Source of the DNA: Cryobacterium sp. N22
Lineage (GTDB): Bacteria > Actinomycetota > Actinomycetes > Actinomycetales > Microbacteriaceae
Assembly (NCBI RefSeq): GCF_002929555.1
Contig: NZ_PJJP01000028.1
Location: 1-64,000 of the forward strand
DNA: 64,000 nt
Direction: 5' to 3'
In this document: one piece after another, positions 52,853 to 60,683 of the stretch
Numbering within the stretch: position 1 is the stretch's first letter
Layout of the letters: every line of letters begins with the position of its first letter
The notes under the pieces: model-generated
Database searches by the model: none
Told to the model about the DNA's origin: nothing
The model's input: only the letters and a program-made list of their open reading frames with translations
Translations under genes and position numbers: made by a program

Positions 52853-53578
52853 TTAGCCGAGCTGTGCAAGGAGGCCGTCGTAGAAGACCTTCGGGTCATC
52901 CGCCAGGGAAGCCTTGACCATGGCACTCCAGTCGTCGACGATGACCTCGATCAAGCCCACGGCCAGGCCATCGAGAGTTGCCTTGGCTACCTGGCGCGGG
53001 TGAATCATCGCGCCTTCGTAGCCAGCCATGATGTCTGTATCGGCCGCGCCGAGGTGCACGCCCTGGACCAGCGTGTGCTGCTCGGCAAGTTCCATGCGCA
53101 CCGCGTTGGTCATGTTCCACTCCGCGGCTTTGGCGACGCCGTATGCGCCATTTCCGGGGGCCTGGAACCACGACAGGGCCGACAGCACATTACTGATGGA
53201 TCCGCCGCCGTTCGCGGCGAGCACCGGCGCGAACTCGCGAATTACGTCGAGTGTGCCCCAGAAGTGGGTGTCGATTTCGCGGTGGATTGCCGAGAGATCT
53301 CCGGTGACCAAGGTGGTGCCGGTGGATATTCCGGCGTTGTTGATCAACAGCGTGACATCGGTGGCCGCCCGAGCCGCAGCCACAACGGAGTTGTGGTCAG
53401 TGATGTCCAGCTGAAGCACCTCGACGCCCGGGATGTCGAGGGACTCCACACGCCTCGACGTTGCGTAGACCTTCTTGACGCCACGTTCCTTGAGCTCTTC
53501 GACGAACTGACGCCCGATGCCTCGATTGGCTCCGGTGACAAGTGCAACCTGGTCGGTGAAATTCACAGTGGTTCTCAT
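52853..53578 (-). CDS. Short-chain dehydrogenase/reductase
   Basis: 241 residues, classical SDR. The NAD(P) motif is 'VALVTGANRGIGRQFV' (TGxxxGIG). 'LLINNAGISTGT' is the NNAG motif. The catalytic Ser-Tyr-Lys is seen as 'ALSWFQAPGNGAYGVAKAA' with Tyr and Lys spaced as YxxxK. The substrate is unknown. The start ATG 53578 is one option; a GTG at 53596 lengthens the protein by six residues. It is divergent from a MerR gene with a MerR-type palindrome between, so it is probably induced by a small molecule sensed by MerR. Confidence 0.87.
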   Translation of the reverse strand: MRTTVNFTDQVALVTGANRGIGRQFVEELKERGVKKVYATSRRVESLDIPGVEVLQLDITDHNSVVAAARAATDVTLLINNAGISTGTTLVTGDLSAIHREIDTHFWGTLDVIREFAPVLAANGGGSISNVLSALSWFQAPGNGAYGVAKAAEWNMTNAVRMELAEQHTLVQGVHLGAADTDIMAGYEGAMIHPRQVAKATLDGLAVGLIEVIVDDWSAMVKASLADDPKVFYDGLLAQLG

Positions 53579-53628
53579 TCCCTTGGCGGTCAGCACGTTT
53601 GGCTGACCTGACTCGAGCTACACTAAGA

Positions 53629-53646
53629 CTTGACGTTGACGTGAAG
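53629..53646. promoter_or_regulatory. MerR-type operator
   Basis: CTTGACGTTGACGTGAAG is an 18-bp imperfect palindrome, with 14 symmetric positions. Such sites lie between the -35 and -10 boxes of MerR-controlled promoters. It is in the 78-bp gap between the SDR and MerR genes. Confidence 0.65.
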
Positions 53647-53656
53647 GGCAAGTCCC

Positions 53657-54100
53657 ATGACAAAAATAGTTGAAAGAGCACATCTGCGAATCGGCGATGT
53701 TGCTGGCGAAGCGGGGGTGAGTACCCGCGCATTGCGCTACTACGAAGAACAATTTCTTCTGACCCCTGAACGCACCTCAAGCGGGCAGCGTATTTACGGT
53801 GAGAACGCAGTGGACCGGGTCCGCCTGATTCAGCAGTTGTATGCCGCCGGCCTGTCCAGCCGTACGATTCGTGCGGTACTCCCGTGTGTCGACTCAGGAC
53901 ACGCCACCCCAGATATCCTCGATGTTCTCGTGGCCGAACGAGAACGGATGTCGGTCGGCATATCCGATCTAGAACAGGCGCGAGCGCAGCTGGACCGCAT
54001 CATCATGCTCACCCGGGGTGACGGGCCAGACGACTGTCAGGCCCTCAAAAAGGAACAGAGCGATGCCCCAGAAAAGGCCAGAGTCGTTGTCGACGCCTGA
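53657..54100 (+). CDS. MerR-family transcriptional regulator
   Basis: 147 residues. The winged HTH is 'LRIGDVAGEAGVSTRALRYY' and 'GQRIYGENAVDRVRLIQQLY'. A short coiled-coil dimer helix follows. The C-terminal part is short and has no clear metal or ligand motif, except for one Cys in 'LPCVDSG' and one in 'DDCQALK'. It probably senses an organic compound and activates the divergent SDR gene. GGGCAAG precedes ATG 53657. Confidence 0.88.
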   Translation: MTKIVERAHLRIGDVAGEAGVSTRALRYYEEQFLLTPERTSSGQRIYGENAVDRVRLIQQLYAAGLSSRTIRAVLPCVDSGHATPDILDVLVAERERMSVGISDLEQARAQLDRIIMLTRGDGPDDCQALKKEQSDAPEKARVVVDA

Positions 54101-54238
54101 TGGTCCCGCCTTTCCGGGCTGACGATGACCATGCGGGACTAAACGTCGCCGACCGTTAGTGAACTACTCGACCAAGCAGGGCACTGATGGCCGCCCGTTA
54201 TTTTGTCCAGTGTCAGGACCGCCTAGCGATCAGGTGAA

Positions 54239-54973
54239 TCACCTGGCCGGTGGCGGGGGTAGCGGCCGCCGCGGCAGGTGACTTTGGACGTCGTGGTCGG
54301 TTAGCTCTACAGGGAGCACGTCTGCGCCGCGCAGCCCTAAGTCCACAAGAAATGCGTGAACCTCATACGGCCCGGCATGCGCGTCATCCCACTGGCCAGC
54401 ATCGATAACAACCCGCACCCGCGCGTACTCGCCTGGGTCCAGCGGTAATGCAGGATACTGTCCGGCGACGTACCCGAAATAGACTCCCGGGGCAGGCCCG
54501 CCTGGTTGGCGAAGCGCCGCGAACACCATGAAGGAGTCTCCCTGAGGCAACCAGCGTTCCCCTCCAGCGTTGACGATATCGATCGCGAGCAGGTCCAGAT
54601 CGGGCGCCTCGCGGGTGACGGCCGGCCACCGCAAAGATAGCCCGCCGGCACGGTCTCTTATGCTGGGCCGGCGACGCTGCAAAGTGGGATGCAGCGCGAG
54701 AAGACGCGGCCCTGGCTCGCCCTGGCTCGGCCGAATCTGGCCAAGGCGCCACCACTGACCGTCGTCATCTGTTGGAGCGCCGATAGTCGCGACCTCACCG
54801 TTCACTGAGGTGAGCACACGCCATCCCAAACGAGGAGTGTCCGTCGGCATCGCCCCTCTGAGCTCCACATTGAGCTCAGTGAGCATCACATCAAGCTCGA
54901 TGCCATTCTGCGCCAGCACACTAGTTTCGACCGCGATCATTCCGATTTGTGGTCTCTCGTCCAACGGCTCCAT
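54239..54973 (-). CDS. Hypothetical protein
   Basis: 244 residues from ATG 54973 (a TTG 42 bases earlier is also in frame). No signal peptide or membrane helix. It is predicted beta-rich with a Pro/Arg-rich end 'LPRRPLPPPPAR'. No homologue is recognised. The region is less GC-rich than the genes before it. It marks the left edge of a stretch of unknown genes that runs to 61 kb. Confidence 0.5.
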   Translation of the reverse strand: MEPLDERPQIGMIAVETSVLAQNGIELDVMLTELNVELRGAMPTDTPRLGWRVLTSVNGEVATIGAPTDDDGQWWRLGQIRPSQGEPGPRLLALHPTLQRRRPSIRDRAGGLSLRWPAVTREAPDLDLLAIDIVNAGGERWLPQGDSFMVFAALRQPGGPAPGVYFGYVAGQYPALPLDPGEYARVRVVIDAGQWDDAHAGPYEVHAFLVDLGLRGADVLPVELTDHDVQSHLPRRPLPPPPAR

Positions 54974-55134
54974 ACCCTTATGGTCACACGCGGTTCGACA
55001 TGCATCGATAACCAATTCGGACTCGTCCCGCGTGAATGGGCAGTGGTCGACGGAGCTTTGACTAGGTAGTCAGCGCCGACGCCTCTTATCGAGCGGAACC
55101 ATGCCCCGAGGCTCGGCGTTCGACACGGCCGGCC

Positions 55135-55178
55135 GTCTCGTATCCCATGGGATATGAGCCACTTCGGTTTCGAGACAC
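55135..55178 (+). repeat. 44-bp recombination-like site, copy S1
   Basis: The site has a 12-bp left arm GTCTCGTATCCC, core AT and right arm GGGATATGAGCC, forming a 26-bp palindrome. A further half-site ending GGTTTCGAGACAC follows at fixed distance. Six related copies are found to 60.9 kb. S1 lies in the 339-bp gap before a lipoprotein gene; nothing else is seen in that gap. Confidence 0.8.
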
Positions 55179-55312
55179 ATTGCGTGCGGATCAAGCCAAC
55201 CTTCCCGACACACAGACAGTCAGGGGCGTGCCTACGCCCCGCGCAATCGGTAGAGTCGGGCGTGCACGGGGGTCGTGCGGGGCGCCGTGTCGGGCGCCGG
55301 ATATGGGGGATC

Positions 55313-56068
55313 ATGCGTCGTTCGAAATCAGCCCTGGTCAGATCAGTGGCCTGCCTGCTCGGGGTGGCCCTCGCGCTAACGGCGTGCACCGCCTCGCCGC
55401 CGGATGCCGGTGGGACCGAGAGCGCCGAGAGCGTGAACACGGCGGACTGGCCCGCCGTTGAGCTCAACGGCGTCGGTCCGGTCGAGAAAATGATCGACGT
55501 GCCAGACGGCGCAGCGTCGTTCCGGGTGAGCTTTGTCTGCGTGAGCGGCAATTTCAGCCTCTCTTTCAGCGGGGCCACGCAGAATGACCGCCGCGGCGGC
55601 TGCCAAGGCACCCGTACCTACCTGTTTCCGGCGCCCGAATCCACGCTGATGCAGCTGTACATCTCCGTGCCAGCCGACTCGCAGTTCGCGTTGACGGGCG
55701 AGTTCACCACTGACGTCTTCAGCCCCGATCCGCTCATCACCGACGCGTGCACGCAGCTGTCGGAGTACATGAGTGTCTATCTCAACGCCGACCAGGGCTA
55801 CCTACAGGGCGACGTGAGCGCAGAGGAGTGGCGCGTGCAGATGGACGAGGCCGCGGGCATCATCACAGAAATGCAGGACACGGCCACCGGGCTCATCGCC
55901 CTGCAGCTGCCCGCGCTGGTGGAGGGGATGTCCTCGCCCGTCGTCGTGCCCGGCTACTTCCACGAGCAGCACTCACCGACCGAGATGGATGCGGCGGGCA
56001 CGATCGTCGGGGACGTCTGCGGCGATAACGGCTCCGGGATTGTGATCATGGCCGCCTACGGCGGCTGA
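55313..56068 (+). CDS. Lipoprotein of unknown function
   Basis: 251 residues from ATG 55313, with a GGGGGA site just upstream. The signal peptide ends in lipobox 'LALTAC'. The mature part contains 'FRVSFVCVSGNFSLSFSGAT', which has a Cys, and a later helical stretch 'EYMSVYLNADQGYLQGDVSA'. The frame continues upstream through S1 but that part is unlikely to be translated. It is followed 26 bp later by a second lipoprotein gene. No family is recognised. Confidence 0.7.
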   Translation: MRRSKSALVRSVACLLGVALALTACTASPPDAGGTESAESVNTADWPAVELNGVGPVEKMIDVPDGAASFRVSFVCVSGNFSLSFSGATQNDRRGGCQGTRTYLFPAPESTLMQLYISVPADSQFALTGEFTTDVFSPDPLITDACTQLSEYMSVYLNADQGYLQGDVSAEEWRVQMDEAAGIITEMQDTATGLIALQLPALVEGMSSPVVVPGYFHEQHSPTEMDAAGTIVGDVCGDNGSGIVIMAAYGG

Positions 56069-56094
56069 CCCACCTACGCACGCAGAAAGCCAAT

Positions 56095-56553
56095 ATGTAC
56101 CGGAGTCTCTTATTCACCGCGTTGGTGATCGCGTCCCTGTCTAGCTGCGCGGCAGCGCCACCTGTCTCGTCCCCAGAGACAACCGAGTTCGCGGAAACGT
56201 CAAGCCCTCTGCCCGCTGCGGACCCCGCGGAAACAGCATGCGTTTCGCTCAGCGAGCCGGCATCTCTGGGCTACAACGCCTGGAACGACTTTCATAAGGG
56301 AACAATCGACCTCCAAACGAGCATCGAGCATTTGAACCGCGCCACTGAGCTTTTCAGAGCGATTGAGGCTCCGCCGGGAAGCATCGCTATCGCTGTATCG
56401 AATGTGATGACATATATCGATGCTGCTGTCCCGGGACCCGAAGGACAGCCATACGACACCGGCACAAGTGAGTACTTCAACCTCACCTCCGCAATGGCAG
56501 CAGCCTGCTCCGCCACGGGACACGAACTGATCGTGAGAGCACACGGCGGTTAG
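56095..56553 (+). CDS. Lipoprotein of unknown function
   Basis: 152 residues. Short signal peptide ending in 'SLSSC', with a Pro/Ser/Thr-rich linker. The mature domain is helical ('IDLQTSIEHLNRATELFRAI') with two Cys ('ACVSLSEP', 'AACSATGHE'). It may form one operon with the lipoprotein 26 bp upstream. No family is recognised. Confidence 0.65.
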   Translation: MYRSLLFTALVIASLSSCAAAPPVSSPETTEFAETSSPLPAADPAETACVSLSEPASLGYNAWNDFHKGTIDLQTSIEHLNRATELFRAIEAPPGSIAIAVSNVMTYIDAAVPGPEGQPYDTGTSEYFNLTSAMAAACSATGHELIVRAHGG

Positions 56554-56768
56554 TAACCGGTGCCCGGGGTCCGAGCAGAAGAGGCAAGGGACCGCGCAAA
56601 TCGTGAAGGCGACGAGATCAAGCATTTCGAGTCCAGAAAGCGATAGTTTCGTCGCATTGAGTGCTTCTCGATGAGAGAACACCATGGGCGTCACCAGTAT
56701 GTTGGCATCGCGCCGTTCTGAGGATGCTTACAAAATGAGGGGTTCGATGCTTCGACGAGGATCCAGGC

Positions 56769-57140
56769 GTGACTGACTGCGAAATCAAGAAGCGCAGGCG
56801 ACTCCTTGACGGACCCGATGGTGTGCGGGCGGGCGCAGCGCTTACAGGAGGGGGCTTCGTCGCAGTTGCCCTCTGGCCGTACATCTTGACATTTCCGAGT
56901 TCTGAAGATGTCTACTCGCAGTGCATTGGGCTCACAGCCGGTCACCTCACACACATCAACCGGTCGACCTTCCCCACACAGATCTTCTGCGAGACCGAGG
57001 ACAACCTATTCGCAGGCGCTCTCTACCCTTTTTGGGCATCTGTGGGAATGAGCTCCGTGCTCGCACTCCTGGTCTTCGCCGGGTTCTACGGCGTGTGGAT
57101 GATGGCGCGCCGCGATGGACGCTTAGACGACAGGACGTGA
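56769..57140 (+). CDS. Small two-helix membrane protein
   Basis: 123 residues from GTG 56769. Two hydrophobic segments ('AALTGGGFVAVALWPYILTF' and 'WASVGMSSVLALLVFAGFYG') enclose a loop with two Cys ('SQCIGLT', 'FCETEDN'), which would lie outside the membrane and may pair. The tail is basic. No family is recognised. Confidence 0.55.
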   Translation: MTDCEIKKRRRLLDGPDGVRAGAALTGGGFVAVALWPYILTFPSSEDVYSQCIGLTAGHLTHINRSTFPTQIFCETEDNLFAGALYPFWASVGMSSVLALLVFAGFYGVWMMARRDGRLDDRT

Positions 57141-57206
57141 GACGGCCGATCGCGAGGCAGTCGAAAGCGTGAGCGTCGAGGCGCACAATCGCGACCATCG
57201 AAAACT

Positions 57207-57250
57207 GTCTCGAAACCCTACCGATACGAGACAGATGAGGATGCGAGACA
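57207..57250 (+). repeat. 44-bp site, diverged copy S7
   Basis: It has GTCTCG and CGAGAC arms 26 bp apart and a further GCGAGACA half-site at the usual distance (one base longer). The central sequence differs (AAACCCTACCGATA), so the copy is degenerate. It is 84 bp before S2. Confidence 0.5.
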
Positions 57251-57290
57251 AATCAGGTAGCCGCTCGTCCTGTGACAGGTGATCCCTTAG

Positions 57291-57334
57291 GTCTCATATC
57301 CCATGGGTTTCGACACGCTGAGGTTACGAGACAC
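57291..57334 (+). repeat. 44-bp site, copy S2
   Basis: GTCTCATATCCC, core AT, GGGTTTCGACAC, followed by GAGGTTACGAGACAC. It has the same length and spacing as S1. It is 26 bp before the start of the small gene at 57360. Confidence 0.8.
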
Positions 57335-57359
57335 GCCCGACTGACAGGGGCGCTTCGCT

Positions 57360-57656
57360 ATGCGACAAGATATGGGAATGGATCGCGCGTCAAACCACCT
57401 AATCGCAGCGCTTGAGGAGCCATCGGGCACGCGCACTCGACTCCTACTTCGTCGGGCGTGGGCGATGGTTCGCGCAGCACTGGGTGACGTCGAGGTCGAT
57501 GCCGACCTTGTCATCCGCCGGCGCGCGGGCGGGGCCGAGGTTCTACGCACTGCCGCTGACGTCGGCGACCCCCACGTCCTCTTGGACACCGTGCGCCGCG
57601 ACCTCGAAACCAAGACCGTTGAGGAGTTCGTACGCGAATGGCGCGTTCTCGACTGA
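57360..57656 (+). CDS. Hypothetical small protein
   Basis: 98 residues, charged and mainly helical ('NHLIAALEEPSGTRTRLLLR', 'LLDTVRRDLETKTVEEFVRE'). No membrane segment. ATG 57360 is the first start; two more in-frame Met codons lie within the first seven residues. It is the only gene between sites S2 and S3. No family is recognised. Confidence 0.5.
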   Translation: MRQDMGMDRASNHLIAALEEPSGTRTRLLLRRAWAMVRAALGDVEVDADLVIRRRAGGAEVLRTAADVGDPHVLLDTVRRDLETKTVEEFVREWRVLD

Positions 57657-57753
57657 GGCTCCGCACGCTGGGCGTCGGGCCACACCTCACGTGGTAGCTC
57701 TCCGGATCGGCCGCATCAGTGCAGCTTCTGCGATTTTTAAGATCGATCTCACT

Positions 57754-57797
57754 GTCTTGTATCCCATGGGTTTCGAGGCAGTTCGGTCATGGGACAA
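57754..57797 (+). repeat. 44-bp site, copy S3
   Basis: GTCTTGTATCCC, core AT, GGGTTTCGAGGC, then a weaker second half-site (CGGTCATGGGACAA). It is in the same orientation as S1 and S2. It lies 52 bp past the 3' end of a minus-strand lipoprotein gene. Confidence 0.75.
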
Positions 57798-57849
57798 CAG
57801 CGCGCTGCAAGAAATCTCGCTTTGTAACCGATTGGCAAGCGCCGGCGCG

Positions 57850-58347
57850 CTACTCAGGGGTGTCGAAGTCTTCTACATTTACCAGCACAAGGAATGTCGG
57901 CGCATTCGAGTCGCACTCATCGAAACCCGTTAACCGCGCAGGATCTGGGAACTCGTCGATTACCTCGCGATCAATGAGGTACCCCCTACTCTCAGTCAGT
58001 TTTTCGCCGAGAGCGACGGTCCCATGCACGCTACTGACAGAAGCTTCGTCGGGCAGATACTGGTAACCGAGCGGCCAAATTATCGGGTAAACCGCACCGT
58101 CTGACAGCTCCAGGGCTACGCAGCCATCTACCGCCGCGACCGTGCCAGCAACATCCTTGTACTCGTACTCTCCAGGAACGCTGCCAGTAATGATGCGCGC
58201 ATCACTGACCGTTGTGGGGCTAGCGTCCGTGACGGTGGCCGAATCGCTATCCGTTGACTCCACGCATCCCGAAAGCAGAATCGTGGTCGCCAGCAACATC
58301 CCGGCTCCCCAACGCTCAGACACCCTCATCCCGTCACGGTTGAACAC
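57850..58347 (-). CDS. Lipoprotein of unknown function
   Basis: 165 residues. GTG 58347 is chosen because GGAGG lies eight bases upstream; ATG 58329 is a later option. The lipobox is 'ILLSGC'. The mature part has 'EYEYKDVAGTVAAVDGCVAL' and 'YPIIWPLGYQYLPDEASVSS', which suggest a small beta domain. It lies between sites S3 (same strand as +) and S4 (reverse), with S4 just 20 bp upstream of its start. No family is recognised. Confidence 0.65.
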   Translation of the reverse strand: MFNRDGMRVSERWGAGMLLATTILLSGCVESTDSDSATVTDASPTTVSDARIITGSVPGEYEYKDVAGTVAAVDGCVALELSDGAVYPIIWPLGYQYLPDEASVSSVHGTVALGEKLTESRGYLIDREVIDEFPDPARLTGFDECDSNAPTFLVLVNVEDFDTPE

Positions 58348-58366
58348 TGAGCCACCTCCGCTGCGC

Positions 58367-58410
58367 ATGGTCCTGAACCTAACAGGCTCGCAACCCATGG
58401 GATATGAGGC
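58367..58410 (-). repeat. 44-bp site, copy S4 (inverted)
   Basis: On the minus strand it reads GCCTCATATCCC, core AT, GGGTTGCGAGCC, then TAGGTTCAGGACCAT. It has the same length as the other copies but opposite orientation. With S3 it forms an inverted pair around one lipoprotein gene. Confidence 0.75.
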
Positions 58411-58478
58411 GTAAGAGAACAACAACACAGTCGTCACCAGTGAACTGGTGACCGGCGCAGGGATGCTGCCCGGTTCAC

Positions 58479-58931
58479 TCAACGCTCTGCGCGTGACGGA
58501 GGTGAGACGATGATTATGATCCCGTTTCCGCAGGTCTTGGGGATCGGTATGGACACCGTCGCGCCTTCCACGGGACTCCCTCCGCCGAGGGAGATCTCGT
58601 CGCCCATCCGATACTCCTCGCCTGCAAATGTGAGTGTCGTGCCGTCCCAAGTCGTGAGCTTGTCGGGAAATGCCGGAATGTCGCCATCGTCAAACCGGAC
58701 GCAGTTGTCGACGAATGCCAGTGTCCCGACTTTCAACCCGGCCATGCCCACCCAGTCCTCTGGAAGGGGGTACGTGACGAGCCCAGTCGGCTCTGGCGGC
58801 GTGGGCTCCGTCACGGTGCAGGCCGTAAGAAGCGGCGCGAGGACCAGGATCAGACCGACCAGCGCCCGGCGCTCACGCTTGCGTACCGACCGCAGCGTCG
58901 ATGCGGACTCAGGAACGACAATCAATGACAT
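58479..58931 (-). CDS. Lipoprotein of unknown function
   Basis: 150 residues from ATG 58931 with GGAGGTCGC in front. The signal peptide ends in 'PLLTAC', followed by a Pro/Thr linker. The mature part has 'GLVTYPLPEDWVGMAGLKVG' and 'WDGTTLTFAGEEYRMGDEIS', and the tail has one Cys ('KTCGNG'). It resembles its neighbour 57850-58347 in size and plan (a small beta domain after a lipobox) but with no clear sequence identity. It lies between S4 and S5. Confidence 0.65.
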   Translation of the reverse strand: MSLIVVPESASTLRSVRKRERRALVGLILVLAPLLTACTVTEPTPPEPTGLVTYPLPEDWVGMAGLKVGTLAFVDNCVRFDDGDIPAFPDKLTTWDGTTLTFAGEEYRMGDEISLGGGSPVEGATVSIPIPKTCGNGIIIIVSPPSRAER

Positions 58932-59105
58932 GCGACCTCCGTCAACGCTGAGAAGTGCGAGCACCGTCACCCTAGCTGGCATGCGCGCAACCGGTCAGCG
59001 TGTAGCACGCGCTGGCTCACGCCCGGCCGGTCGCGTTGGAGAGATAGATCTGCCGCACGGGCCATCTGGTAGGTCACCTACAGGTGGCCAAAGAGCCAAT
59101 CCCTG

Positions 59106-59149
59106 GTCTCATATCCCATGGGATATGAGCCACATAGGTTATGAAGCAC
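59106..59149 (+). repeat. 44-bp site, copy S5
   Basis: GTCTCATATCCC, core AT, GGGATATGAGCC, then ATAGGTTATGAAGCAC. The first 28 bp differ from S1 at only one position. It is 112 bp before a lipoprotein gene on the same strand. Confidence 0.8.
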
Positions 59150-59260
59150 TTGCGAATCTGTGCGACCGGCTCAGGTCAGCGGACCAGGTCTCCTGTTCCA
59201 GCGAGCAAGGGGGCCTCTCCGCGGTATCCCCGGGGCGGTTCGCCATGTCATTCTCAAGTT

Positions 59261-59689
59261 ATGCGATCTTCACGAGTTGTGCCCGCTACCCTTTCGATGC
59301 TGGTCGTTGCGTTCCTGATGACCGGGTGCACTGTGGGCCCATTCGAGGAGGAATCTAGCGCCGGCCTGAAGGTCACAGCGGAGCAGATAACTTACTTCGA
59401 CGGCTACTGCGGGGTTGGAGTGAAGATCGAGAACGGGAGTGACCGCACAGTAGAGTTCGTCGAAGACGACGTTGAGGTGTTCGAGGGATCAAGCTCGATC
59501 GAATGGAATCTCCCGTTCACCGATGTCAAGCCGGGGGAATCGGTTCGTGGGTATGTTGTCGAGGAGTTTTCGACCATGATCGTTCAGGGAGCCGTAGCAA
59601 CTCACGCCTTTGTCGTGAATTGCGACGACAATCCCTACACGATAACGGTTAACTCGGTCAACGCCGGCTCCGTGAGCTTCGATTTCTGA
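59261..59689 (+). CDS. Lipoprotein of unknown function
   Basis: 142 residues from ATG 59261. The lipobox is 'AFLMTGC'. The mature domain is beta-rich ('GVGVKIENGSDRTVEFVEDD', 'EWNLPFTDVKPGESVRGYVV'), like small FxLYD or DUF4352-type extracytoplasmic beta-sandwich domains. Two Cys ('GYCGVG', 'VNCDDN') may pair. The frame is open upstream to 59141 but the signal peptide fixes the start here. Confidence 0.65.
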   Translation: MRSSRVVPATLSMLVVAFLMTGCTVGPFEEESSAGLKVTAEQITYFDGYCGVGVKIENGSDRTVEFVEDDVEVFEGSSSIEWNLPFTDVKPGESVRGYVVEEFSTMIVQGAVATHAFVVNCDDNPYTITVNSVNAGSVSFDF

Positions 59690-60015
59690 CTTCCGTCCAG
59701 CGTGCGCTCGAAAGGAAAACCTCCCCAACCGTCTCGAATAAGAAGGTAGCGGAGAAGTTGGGCTGATCGATCTGAGCAACGGCGAAATGCCGGATGGTGA
59801 TCAGCGACCGCGGCACAACCGGGCCCGGGCCGACGTGCGGTTGTTGCACGCCGGCCAGGGGACAGGTATCAGACTCGAACCTGTGCGTTGTACCACTCGA
59901 ACGGGCAGCTGTTCATCGAGGTTTGGCTCGGTGTTGTGCTGCGCAGCGGCAGCGTATTGGTGGGGCGTCGGCCGGCGGCCAACCACAAGCGAGAACGACG
60001 AAAAGGGAACGACAC
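59690..60015. other. Intergenic gap, no clear feature
   Basis: 326 bp. It holds one GTCTCGAATA sequence (59731-59740) that matches a lone arm of the 44-bp sites, without a partner arm. No convincing gene, tRNA or terminator is seen. Confidence 0.4.
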
Positions 60016-60627
60016 ATGTCTGAGATTGAGGATCTGCTCGCCAACGTCCGCGAGCAACAACCCGTCAAGCTACGCCGTGGGAGTCGTGTGGCACTGCTGA
60101 TCGCCGCGGGAGGGCTGAGTGTGGCTTTTGCGGCCGCGGCAGTGTGGGGAGTCTCCGCCACGGCGAGCATCATCTCCGCATTCGGGCTCGACAATCCATC
60201 CCCAACGGCGTCGGCAGAAACGACTACAGCTGTGGCAGAAACCCCACTTACCAGCTCTGCTGCCCCCGGTCCCAGCCCGGTCGCGGCCGCCACGATCGCG
60301 GAACCGCCGATCTATGACGCATCCACTGACATTGCCACGATCCCACGCCCCCCGGCGGATTGGTCAGCGGACCAGCTCGCCAATGCCGAGATCTTGCTCA
60401 CCCAGTCGGCGATCATTGGGGATTGCATGCTGGAAAAAGGGTACGAGTACCACTTCACGCCGTCCTGGCTGGGCTCAACCCCTTGGAAGTTTGCCGACCT
60501 CGCTCCCAGCGAGGCGCTGGCCCTATGGGGGCCGACGGACCGGGGGCTCGGCGACGACTATGACTGGCGGGACGCTGGCTGTCAAGGGTATGCCGTGCAC
60601 GTAACCGGCATGGATGACGCACACTGA
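60016..60627 (+). CDS. Membrane-anchored protein of unknown function
   Basis: 203 residues. A short cytosolic start ('MSEIEDLLANVREQQPVKLR') is followed by a single membrane helix ('VALLIAAGGLSVAFAAAAVW'), a Ser/Ala/Pro/Thr-rich linker and an outer domain with two Cys in 'GDCMLEKGYEYHF' and 'DAGCQGY'. Such a plan is common in actinobacterial anti-sigma-like or envelope proteins, but no anti-sigma zinc motif is present. GGGAAC precedes ATG 60016. Confidence 0.65.
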   Translation: MSEIEDLLANVREQQPVKLRRGSRVALLIAAGGLSVAFAAAAVWGVSATASIISAFGLDNPSPTASAETTTAVAETPLTSSAAPGPSPVAAATIAEPPIYDASTDIATIPRPPADWSADQLANAEILLTQSAIIGDCMLEKGYEYHFTPSWLGSTPWKFADLAPSEALALWGPTDRGLGDDYDWRDAGCQGYAVHVTGMDDAH

Positions 60628-60683
60628 ACAACGCAAAAAAAAGAATGCTTGGTCGTCCCGACTAGTACAAGAGGAGGACCGCT

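Noticed and set aside
59860-59930. tRNA-like fragment with 'ACTCGAACCTG'
   Set aside because: The putative T-arm does not pair and no acceptor or anticodon stem can be drawn; a chance match.
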